Shown piece by piece: positions 1 to 6,074 of a stretch of DNA of 7,016 nucleotides. The notes under the pieces were generated by a model. That model ran no database searches, was not told the origin of the DNA, and worked only from the letters and a program-made list of their open reading frames with translations. Source of the stretch: an uncultured Shinella sp. (GTDB taxonomy: Bacteria; Pseudomonadota; Alphaproteobacteria; Rhizobiales; Rhizobiaceae); NCBI GenBank assembly GCA_946481465.1, contig CAMLOC010000187.1:1-7016 (forward strand), in the 5' to 3' direction. How positions within the stretch are numbered: position 1 is the first letter of the stretch; every line of letters starts with the position of its first letter. A program made the position numbers and the translations under genes.

Positions 1-3000
1 GGTATTGAGCAGCGTCAGGCGACGGCCTTCGGCATCGTGCTCGGTGGCGACGATGCACTCGACCTCGCTGGTCAGCGTGCCGACCGTCTTGATGAACTCG
101 GCCTTGTCGTCGCCGAACTGGGTCTTCGTCACCTCGCCTTCCGCGCGCTTCGGCTCGGCGGTGGCGGACCACCAGTCGTTCGTCGCGGTATCGCGCAGGA
201 AGAGGAAGGAGCCCCAGCGGTCCTCGGTCGGATCGGGCTTCCAGCGGGTGACGGACTGGCCGTTCCAGCGCGAATAGCCCGCGCCCGTCGCCGTCAGCAT
301 CACGGCATAGTGGCCGTTCGACAGGAAGACGGTCTCGCGCTCCTTCAGGAAGGGCTCCTTGATGATGCGGATTTCCGGGCGCAGCAGATCGGCCTGCGTG
401 CTGCCGACGGTCTCCGGCTCGCGCTTGGCATTGATGACCGGAATGTCGCGCGGGGCTTTTTCCTGCAAGAGCAGCTCGGCCGCCTCGATGACGGGATCGG
501 CGTGGAAGCGCTCGCGCAGCGCGCCGTTGAAGACGACGTTGGCGACGGCGGCGATCGACATGCCGTGATGGTGCGCCATGTAGTTCTTCACGACGGCGCA
601 GGTCTTGCCCTCCGGCACGCGGGTCGGGGTGAAGTCGACGGCGTCGTGGAACCCGTAGGCGCCGAGCGCACCGAGCTTGCGCAGGCGCTCGAGATTGTCG
701 AGCGAGGCTTTCGGGGCGTACTGCGTCGCCAAAAGCGAGGCATAGGGCGCGATGACGGCGTTCTGGCCGAGGCCGCGCTTCAGGCCGAGCGTCGGCACGC
801 CGAAATTGGTGTACTGGTAGGTCAGTTCGTGGTCGCGGGCGTTGAAGGCCGCTTCCGAAATGCCCCAGGGCGTGCCGAGGCGGCGGCCGTGGTTCATCTG
901 CTCCACGACGACGAGATTGTTCGTCTGGTTGAGGATGCCGCCCTGGCGCTCCTGCATGACGAGCGGCGGCATCAGATATTCGAACATCGAGCCGGACCAG
1001 GAGACCAGCGCCCCGCGCGAGCCGACCGGCACGACCGGACGGCCGAGCTTGTACCAGTGCTCGGTCGGAAGGTCGCCCTTGGCGATGGCGAAGAGGCTGG
1101 TGAGGCGCGCCTCGGAGGCGAGCAGGTCGTAGCAGGCCTCGTCGAGTTCGTTGGTCTCGACGCGGTAGCCGATTGACAAGAGGCGGCGTTCCGGGCGGAA
1201 GAGGAAGCCGAAATCCATCGAGAAGGCGATGTCGCGCGCGCGGTCGCGCAGCACGACCAGGCGGTCGCGCAGCCCCTCGATGCTGCCGAGGTCGAACACG
1301 CTGTCGGCGATATGCGCCTCGCAGGTGGCGACCAGCGCGCCCGCCCATTTGGCAAGCTCGCCGCTCTCGGCCGACTTGATCTCGTGGTCGAAGTTGACGA
1401 TCAGCTTGTTGACGTCGCGCGCCAGCACCGAGAGGTTGATGACGCGGATGGAGGCGAATTCGTGCTCGCGCTTGACGGCGGCCAGCGCGTTCTTGAAGCC
1501 GGTGATGCGCTCCTCGATGAGGCGGCGCAGCGGGCGCACGGTCTTGCGGTCGTCCGGCAGGTCCTTCAGCGTCTCCGACAGGATCGAGGCGACGTCGCCG
1601 ATGCCGTCGAGGCTGCCCTGCAGATGCGCCGAGGGGGCCTCCGCCCATTCGCGGCACATGGAGGAGACGGCGATGAGATGGCCGGCGAGATTGCCGCTGT
1701 CGACCGCCGAGACATAACGCGGCCCCAGCGTTTCCAGCGTGTTGGTGCGATACCAGTTATAGAGGTGGCCGCGATATTTCGGCATGCCGTCGATCGTGGC
1801 GATCGTCTGTTCGAGCCGGCGCACCGTCTCCTCGAACGAGATCCAGCCGAAATCGCGGGCCGAGATGACCGAGAGGAGATAGACGCCGATATTGGTCGGC
1901 GAGGTGCGTTCGGCGAGCACCGGCTGCGGCGTCTCCTGGAAATTGTCCGGCGGCAGGAAATGCTGCTCGGCGGTGACGAAGGTCTCGAAATAGCGCCAGG
2001 TGCGCCGCGCGATCTTGCGCAGTTCGCCCGCAACATAGTCGGAGACGACGAGCTGGTCCTCGGTCTCGGCGGTCCGGCTGACATACCAGGCGATCATCGG
2101 CGACAGCGCCCAGACGAGGGCGAAGGGGATGCCGATATAGGGAAGGCCGGTATCCGAGATCATGGCGAGCGCCACGGAAAGGACGGCAAGCGCCGGCGCC
2201 TGCCACATCGACTTGTAGTGGGCGACGATGCCGCCGCGCGCCGCGCTGTCGGCCTGCGCGGCGGTGCGCCATTCCAGCATCAGCTTGCGGCTGATGATGG
2301 TGCGGTAGAGCGAGCGCACGATGGCGTCGGCCATCAGCGCCGCCGAATGGGCGATGAAGACGATGCGCAGCGCCACCTGCGCGTTCGCCGCGCGGATATC
2401 GGAGATCACGCGATGGACATGGGCGCGCGCGACGATATCGTTGCGGCGGGGCATGACGCCGGAGATCAGCGAGAGCGTCGGGGCGACGAAGAGCAGGAAG
2501 ATCAGCACGAGCTGCCAGACCAGCGCCTGGCGCGGCTCCATGTAGTACCAGCCCATGACGGAGGCGACGAGCCAGCCGATCGGGATGAGGCTGCGGCGCA
2601 GGTTGTCGTACATCTTCCAGCGGCCGAGCATGGAAATGCCGCTCGACGGGCCGAAGATGTAGGGCAGCAACTGCCAGTCGCCGCGCGCCCAGCGATGCTG
2701 GCGCGAGGTCTCGGTGCCGTAGCGGGTCGGGAAGTCCTCGACCAGCTCGACATCCGTCACCAGCGCGCAATGCGCCAGCGAGCCTTCGAGCAGGTCGTGG
2801 CTGAGGACGGAATTCTCCTCGATGCGGCCCTTCACCGCCGCCTCGAAGGCGTCGACATGGTAGAGGCCCTTGCCGGTGAAGGTGCCTTCGCCGGCAAAAT
2901 CCTGGTAGACGTCGGAGACGGTGAAGACATAGGGGTCGATGCCGCGGTCGGCGGAGAAGATGCGCTGGAAGGTCGAGGCTTCCTTGCCGGTCGTCAGCGA

Positions 3001-5013
3001 GGGGGTCACGCGCGGCTGCAGGATGCTGTAGCCGGCGGTGACCTCGCCCGTTTCAGCGTCGATGACCGGACGGTTGATCGGGTGGTGCAGCTTGCCGACG
3101 AGTTTCGTCACCGCATCGCGCATCAGGCGCGTGTCGGAATCGAGCGTCATGACGTATTTCACGTCCGCCGGCACGATGTTGGCGCCCGGCAGGAAGGTCG
3201 TGTCGCCGTCGCCGCGCAGCAGCAGGTTCAGTTCGTGCAGCTTGCCGCGCTTGCGCTCCCAGCCCATCCAGCAGCCTTCGGAGGGATTGTAGAGGCGGCG
3301 GCGGTGCAGGAGGTAGAAGCGCGTGCGGCCGTCATAGGCATAGCGCGCCGAAAGCGTCGCGATCTCGCGCTTGGCATAGTCGAGCACGTCGAGGTCGGCG
3401 GGCGATTCCTCCGCCTCGCTGTCGGCCCAGTCGCTGAGCAGCGAGAAATAGATCTCGCCGCGCGGATTGGCGAGGTAGTGGACTTCGAGATTGCGCACCA
3501 GCTCGTCGACATGGTCGCGCTTGGAGATCAGACAGGGCACGACGACGAGCGTGCGGGCATCCTCGGGAATGCCGTCCTTGAATTCGTAGCCGACGAGGCG
3601 CGAGGGCGTGACGAAGAAGGTGACGAGTGTGTTGAAGAGGCCCGTCGCGCCCTCGGAGGCCGGCAGCGCGAAGAGCACCAGCATGATCAGCCAGGCGCCG
3701 TCGGGAATGTCGATCTGGTCGAGGAAATAATAGACCGCGATCATCGCGAGCAGCGTCAGGATGATGTTCGGGCCGGCGATGGCGAACCAGCCGAGCTTGC
3801 GGCCGAAGCGAACGGCGCGCTGGACGATCGACGGGCGGTAGCCGATGCGCTTTTCCAGCAGCTTGCGCTTCTTGCCGACGAGGAAGGCGGCGACATTGGC
3901 CTCGTAGTCGAGGTCCTCGACATGCGCCGCGGCGTCTTCCGCCGTCATCGCCAGCGCCGTCTCGGTCACTTCCAGCTCGGTCTTGCCGGAGCGGCGGGCG
4001 AAGCGCTCGATCGTGTTGCGGTACTTGTTGCGCGAGCCGAAGTCGAGGTCGGAATAGTCGGAGCCCTGGCGCAGCGCCTCGTCGAGGCGGCTGACGCTCT
4101 CGAACCAGACGGGCCATTCGGTATCGTCCACCGCGCGCAGGCTCTTGATGAGCGAGCTCATCGTCACGTTGCCGGAGGAGAGGCGGTTGTTCTCCGCGAC
4201 GATCAGCTCTTCCAGGTCGCTGCCGCGGCTTTCGATCTTGCGCTCCAGCCACTGGATCACCGGGCCGGAGGCCTGCAGGCCGTCACGCAGACGGTAGAGA
4301 AGCTGGATGACGAAGGTGTTGTCGGCAACGAAGCTTTCCAGCGTCTGGAGATGCGCGATGGACTTTTCCGGATCGTTGAGGCGGACCAGTTCGTCGGCCA
4401 CCTCGTTGGCCTTGAAGCGCATCTTGCGCGAACGCTCGACGCGGCTGGAAATGCGGCGCAGGTTCTCCAGCAGCACGAAGCGGATGAAGGAGGGCAGGGC
4501 CCACAGCTCGCCGATCTTCAGCGCATCGATCTTCTGGAAGCCCTGCACGAAGGCCGTCAGGCCCTCGTGCGAGACGCCGCTGTGGGTATGGGCGACATAG
4601 AGCCAGGCGAGCGCGAGCGTGCGCGGCATCACCTGTCCCTCGATCTCGATGGTCGGAAGCTGGCGATAGAAGCGGCGCGGGAAGTCGCGGCGGACCTCCT
4701 GGATCGCTTCCTCGACGACATAGTAGTTGTCGAGCAGCCATTCGGCCGCCGGCGTGATCTGCGCACCCGCCTCGACGTCCTTGGCCGTCACGCGGTAGAC
4801 GCGGAAGATCTCCTTCTCGTTCTCCTTGTGCCGGGCGCGGAATTCGAAGGGGTGGAACCCGGGCAGCGGCGCGCATTTGTCGCGCGCCAGCGCCTCGCCG
4901 CAATCGGCCAGCTCCTCCAGCGTCAGATAGGTGGCGCGGATCGAATCGTTATAGTCGATCTGCTTGGCGTCAGCATCGCGCGAGGAGGCTTGCGGCGTAT
5001 TGTGAAGGGGCAT
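1..5013 (-). CDS. ndvB: Cyclic beta-1,2-glucan synthase, N-terminal ~1671 residues (partial, 3' end outside window)
   Basis: Inner-membrane enzyme that polymerises and cyclises beta-1,2-glucan from UDP-glucose for the periplasm (NdvB/ChvB/Cgs family, usually about 2800 residues). Numbering from the ATG at 5013: a soluble N-terminal region precedes two membrane segments (about 408-431 and 439-460). The GT84 glycosyltransferase region follows, with SDW at 527-529, the metal-binding DSD at 625-627 (TLDSDTRL), SHD ending at D740, and RQHRWARGDWQ from 771. Further hydrophobic segments lie at about 809-825, 829-851, 880-907 and 938-977. A glycoamylase-like region, now thought to be the cyclising domain, carries MAHHHGM at 1479-1485. 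The GH94-type phosphorylase region, which sets chain length, begins near LSNGHY at 1564-1569 and is cut by the window edge. Checked segments stay in one frame with no stop or frameshift. The start is uncertain: in-frame ATGs at 5037, 5061, 5094, 5115 and 5211 precede a stop at 5217, and none has a strong ribosome-binding site. The 5013 start puts the key aspartates within one residue of those I remember for Brucella Cgs. Family assignment is very secure. Confidence 0.95.
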   Translation of the reverse strand, partial: MPLHNTPQASSRDADAKQIDYNDSIRATYLTLEELADCGEALARDKCAPLPGFHPFEFRARHKENEKEIFRVYRVTAKDVEAGAQITPAAEWLLDNYYVVEEAIQEVRRDFPRRFYRQLPTIEIEGQVMPRTLALAWLYVAHTHSGVSHEGLTAFVQGFQKIDALKIGELWALPSFIRFVLLENLRRISSRVERSRKMRFKANEVADELVRLNDPEKSIAHLQTLESFVADNTFVIQLLYRLRDGLQASGPVIQWLERKIESRGSDLEELIVAENNRLSSGNVTMSSLIKSLRAVDDTEWPVWFESVSRLDEALRQGSDYSDLDFGSRNKYRNTIERFARRSGKTELEVTETALAMTAEDAAAHVEDLDYEANVAAFLVGKKRKLLEKRIGYRPSIVQRAVRFGRKLGWFAIAGPNIILTLLAMIAVYYFLDQIDIPDGAWLIMLVLFALPASEGATGLFNTLVTFFVTPSRLVGYEFKDGIPEDARTLVVVPCLISKRDHVDELVRNLEVHYLANPRGEIYFSLLSDWADSEAEESPADLDVLDYAKREIATLSARYAYDGRTRFYLLHRRRLYNPSEGCWMGWERKRGKLHELNLLLRGDGDTTFLPGANIVPADVKYVMTLDSDTRLMRDAVTKLVGKLHHPINRPVIDAETGEVTAGYSILQPRVTPSLTTGKEASTFQRIFSADRGIDPYVFTVSDVYQDFAGEGTFTGKGLYHVDAFEAAVKGRIEENSVLSHDLLEGSLAHCALVTDVELVEDFPTRYGTETSRQHRWARGDWQLLPYIFGPSSGISMLGRWKMYDNLRRSLIPIGWLVASVMGWYYMEPRQALVWQLVLIFLLFVAPTLSLISGVMPRRNDIVARAHVHRVISDIRAANAQVALRIVFIAHSAALMADAIVRSLYRTIISRKLMLEWRTAAQADSAARGGIVAHYKSMWQAPALAVLSVALAMISDTGLPYIGIPFALVWALSPMIAWYVSRTAETEDQLVVSDYVAGELRKIARRTWRYFETFVTAEQHFLPPDNFQETPQPVLAERTSPTNIGVYLLSVISARDFGWISFEETVRRLEQTIATIDGMPKYRGHLYNWYRTNTLETLGPRYVSAVDSGNLAGHLIAVSSMCREWAEAPSAHLQGSLDGIGDVASILSETLKDLPDDRKTVRPLRRLIEERITGFKNALAAVKREHEFASIRVINLSVLARDVNKLIVNFDHEIKSAESGELAKWAGALVATCEAHIADSVFDLGSIEGLRDRLVVLRDRARDIAFSMDFGFLFRPERRLLSIGYRVETNELDEACYDLLASEARLTSLFAIAKGDLPTEHWYKLGRPVVPVGSRGALVSWSGSMFEYLMPPLVMQERQGGILNQTNNLVVVEQMNHGRRLGTPWGISEAAFNARDHELTYQYTNFGVPTLGLKRGLGQNAVIAPYASLLATQYAPKASLDNLERLRKLGALGAYGFHDAVDFTPTRVPEGKTCAVVKNYMAHHHGMSIAAVANVVFNGALRERFHADPVIEAAELLLQEKAPRDIPVINAKREPETVGSTQADLLRPEIRIIKEPFLKERETVFLSNGHYAVMLTATGAGYSRWNGQSVTRWKPDPTEDRWGSFLFLRDTATNDWWSATAEPKRAEGEVTKTQFGDDKAEFIKTVGTLTSEVECIVATEHDAEGRRLTLLNT

Positions 5014-5217
5014 GTTTCTGATTCTGGATCCGGCCATGTTGAACCATCCGGCGACGGCCATTGCGCCGAACGGTTTTTTGCGGGCAGGCTTCATCTCGGT
5101 GCCGCGATCAGCCATGCGACCAAACAGCGCCCGGACGGCGCGCTTGGGGTGGACATGGCTCAAGCGACACGCTGATCGGCATCCTGGCCGCGTGGTGCAT
5201 GAAAACGGCATTTTTTA

Positions 5218-5434
5218 GCCGTAAGGACAGAGACTTGCAACATGTCAACATGACCGGATGGCGCAGCATCGACCCTCATCTGCGGTTTTGGTGAATCGCA
5301 CGCCCCTCGCACAGGGCGAGCGGACGCAAGAAGCAGGAAAATGCCCAATGGGCGAAGCGGGAAAAAGTTCCCGGCCCCGTCCTCCGGCCGCGGTCCAGCC
5401 TGTGTCCAACCTGTCGCAGGGGGCTTTCGCGCCA
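5218..5434. other. Divergent intergenic region, no gene seen
   Basis: This stretch separates ndvB from the riboswitch transcript. Open frames cross it on both strands, but none has a recognisable product, a ribosome-binding site or family resemblance, and they also run through the riboswitch, so I treat them as chance. It holds three short inverted repeats: CTCGC/GCGAG (5306-5310 with 5316-5320), GCCCA/TGGGC (5343-5347 with 5349-5353) and CGGGAA/TTCCCG (5358-5363 with 5368-5373). None is followed by a T-run on either strand, so they are not obvious intrinsic terminators. I see no repeat, tRNA or insertion sequence. Confidence 0.6.
5220..5248 (-). promoter_or_regulatory. Candidate promoter for ndvB
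   Basis: Reading the minus strand, TTGACA lies at 5248-5243, followed after 17 bases by CTTACG at 5225-5220. The -35 match is perfect; the -10 is weak. Transcription would begin near 5213, giving a leader of about 100-200 bases depending on which ndvB start is used. The surrounding 5200-5250 is the most AT-rich stretch of this side of the intergenic region, which fits a promoter. The -35 box sits inside the imperfect palindrome CATGTTGACATG. This is a pattern match only. Confidence 0.3.
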
Positions 5435-5463
5435 TTGACTTGTCGTCTTGCCCACGCCACTCT
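5435..5463 (+). promoter_or_regulatory. Candidate promoter of the riboswitch transcript
   Basis: TTGACT at 5435-5440 is followed, after 17 bases, by CACTCT at 5458-5463, a poor -10. The argument for it is position: transcription would begin about 5470, exactly where the 5' strand of the riboswitch closing stem begins. That is the usual arrangement for a riboswitch leader in which almost no RNA precedes the aptamer. Confidence is limited by the -10. Confidence 0.4.
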
Positions 5464-5469
5464 GGCGCC

Positions 5470-5663
5470 GTCAGGGTCTTCCGGGTCAAAGCGGCTCGGA
5501 GGCTAAGAGGGAAGCCGGTGCGATGCTCCGAAAGGAGCGCCAAGACCGGCGCTGCCCCCGCAACTGTGAACGGCGAGCTGCTGTCGCTCCATGCCACTGG
5601 TGGATTTTCACCGGGAAGGCGAGACAGACGCGATGACCCGCAAGCCAGGAGACCTGCCCTGAC
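5470..5663 (+). promoter_or_regulatory. Cobalamin (B12) riboswitch aptamer
   Basis: This RNA element binds a cobalamin, most likely adenosylcobalamin, and usually lowers expression of the downstream gene when B12 is plentiful. The conserved blocks appear in order: AGAGGGAAGCCGGTG at 5506-5520, GCCCCCGCAACTGT at 5554-5567, the L5 loop GCCACTGG at 5593-5600, GGGAAGGC at 5613-5620, and AGCCAGGAGACCTGCC at 5643-5658. The ends pair perfectly as the closing stem: GTCAGGG (5470-5476) with CCCTGAC (5657-5663). A small hairpin with a GAAA tetraloop (GCTCC/GGAGC, 5525-5538) is inserted in the core. All core blocks are intact, so the element should be functional. It lies just upstream of a 71-codon gene and metH on the same strand. 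Confidence 0.95.
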
Positions 5664-5691
5664 AGTCGTAAACGTCCATGGGCGGGGTGTC

Positions 5692-5698
5692 CCAGTGG
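5692..5698 (+). promoter_or_regulatory. Riboswitch L13-type sequence complementary to aptamer loop L5
   Basis: CCAGTGG here is the exact reverse complement of CCACTGG at 5594-5600 in the L5 loop. In cobalamin riboswitches, ligand binding is transmitted by a kissing interaction between L5 and a downstream hairpin loop (L13), and this is the expected distance and sequence. The stem that would display this loop is not clear by eye. A second hairpin follows, with TGCT/AGCA (5705-5708 with 5730-5733) enclosing GTCGC/GCGAC (5709-5713 with 5720-5724). Confidence 0.75.
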
Positions 5699-5750
5699 TG
5701 CGCTTGCTGTCGCTTTTCGGCGACGTTCCAGCAGCGTGCGTCCGGTCATC

Positions 5751-5770
5751 CCCCAATTTTCCGATTGGGG
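5751..5770 (+). promoter_or_regulatory. Riboswitch expression platform: hairpin over the ribosome-binding region
   Basis: CCCCAAT (5751-5757) pairs perfectly with ATTGGGG (5764-5770) around a 6-base loop. The right arm supplies the purine-rich GGGGAAG that ends a few bases before the ATG at 5776. No T-run follows, so this is not an intrinsic terminator; the layout indicates control of translation by hiding the ribosome-binding site. The mutually exclusive partner that would open the hairpin is not identified by eye. Confidence 0.65.
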
Positions 5771-5775
5771 AAGAA

Positions 5776-5991
5776 ATGTTTGCCATCACCAATGACGGTC
5801 CTGCCGGCACCGGAAAGCCGGAATCCATCTTCATCTCCTGGCTGCTCTGGCAGCCGCGCGGTGCCGATCTCGCCAGCGAGGCGCTGAAGGAGGTGCAGAA
5901 GCTGGCGCGCTACGAAAAGGTCGATCCCGATATTGCCCGGCTGAAGGCGCTTTTCGCCTCGCTGGCAGGATCGGATCGGCAGATGCATTGA
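5776..5991 (+). CDS. Small protein of unknown function (71 residues) directly under B12 riboswitch control
   Basis: I do not recognise this protein. It is a real gene candidate because it begins just after the riboswitch expression hairpin, with GGGGAAG as ribosome-binding site, and most of its codons end in G or C, as in metH and ndvB. The product starts MFAITNDGPAG, has a Trp-rich segment SWLLWQPRGADL at about 21-32, and then a stretch likely to be helical and charged (about 31-64, including ASEALKEVQKLARYEKVD). There is no signal peptide, no membrane segment long enough to be convincing, no Cys and only a C-terminal His, so a metal- or cobalt-ligating site is not evident. The stop at 5989-5991 is followed 83 bases later by metH on the same strand, so the two could be co-transcribed. 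The same frame is open back to 5341, but that extension runs through the riboswitch and is not a protein. A role linked to B12 is inferred from context only. Confidence 0.75.
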   Translation: MFAITNDGPAGTGKPESIFISWLLWQPRGADLASEALKEVQKLARYEKVDPDIARLKALFASLAGSDRQMH

Positions 5992-6012
5992 TCGGAAACG
6001 CATAAAGACATG

Positions 6013-6041
6013 TTGACATAAAGATACCTTTATGTGATCTC
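6013..6041 (+). promoter_or_regulatory. Candidate internal promoter for metH
   Basis: A perfect TTGACA (6013-6018) is followed after 17 bases by GATCTC (6036-6041), a weak -10. It overlaps the palindrome at 6016-6035, so a repressor bound there would block polymerase. Transcription would begin near 6048, inside the left arm of the metH leader hairpin. A promoter separate from the riboswitch would let metH be expressed when B12 is present. Confidence 0.4.
6016..6035 (+). promoter_or_regulatory. 20-bp palindromic operator, probable SahR-type site
   Basis: ACATAAAGATACCTTTATGT has perfect 8-bp arms (ACATAAAG/CTTTATGT) around a 4-base centre. An extra copy of the half-site, CATAAAGA, lies at 6001-6008, 16 bases upstream of the one at 6017-6024. 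From memory, the ArsR-family regulator SahR, which responds to S-adenosylhomocysteine and controls methionine-cycle genes such as metH, metF, metK and ahcY in Proteobacteria, uses a similar AT-rich palindrome in Rhizobiales. The palindrome is seen directly; the identity of the regulator is inferred from its sequence and from the target gene. Confidence 0.6.
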
Positions 6042-6065
6042 CGGTGCAGGATTTCTGCACCGGAG
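6039..6065 (+). promoter_or_regulatory. Perfect 11-bp hairpin covering the metH ribosome-binding site
   Basis: CTCCGGTGCAG (6039-6049) and CTGCACCGGAG (6055-6065) are exact reverse complements around the loop GATTT. The Shine-Dalgarno sequence GGAGGG (6062-6067) lies mostly in the right arm, 8 bases before the metH ATG. No T-run follows, so it is a poor intrinsic terminator candidate. It should block translation of RNAs that carry both arms. It resembles no riboswitch class that I recognise. Confidence 0.7.
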
Positions 6066-6074
6066 GGCTTTGCC

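Noticed and set aside
37..1176. 379-codon open frame on the plus strand
   Set aside because: Another antisense shadow of ndvB; the opposite strand carries the glycoamylase-like and GH94 motifs in frame.
1757..2770. 337-codon open frame on the minus strand
   Set aside because: Same strand as ndvB but in a different frame, with Arg/Ala/Pro-rich low-complexity sequence; the ndvB frame carries the membrane segments here.
3332..4252. 306-codon open frame on the minus strand
   Set aside because: Out-of-frame reading of ndvB with no recognisable motif.
1312..5175. 1287-codon open frame on the plus strand
   Set aside because: It is antisense to ndvB. The product is a low-complexity Arg/Ala/Asp/Gly/His-rich chain typical of the mirror frame of a GC-rich gene, while the minus strand reads as a clear glucan synthase.
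5341..5775. Upstream extension of the 71-codon gene in the same frame
   Set aside because: It runs through the whole cobalamin riboswitch, whose bases are constrained as RNA. The internal ATG at 5776 has the ribosome-binding site and expression hairpin.
5160..5834. 224-codon open frame on the minus strand
   Set aside because: It is antisense to the riboswitch and the start of the small gene, and it ends within the ndvB leader. It has no ribosome-binding site or family resemblance, and conserved RNA blocks explain the sequence.
6039..6070. metH leader hairpin as an intrinsic terminator
   Set aside because: The stem is strong, but it is followed by GGCTTTGCC rather than a T-run, and it contains the metH ribosome-binding site.
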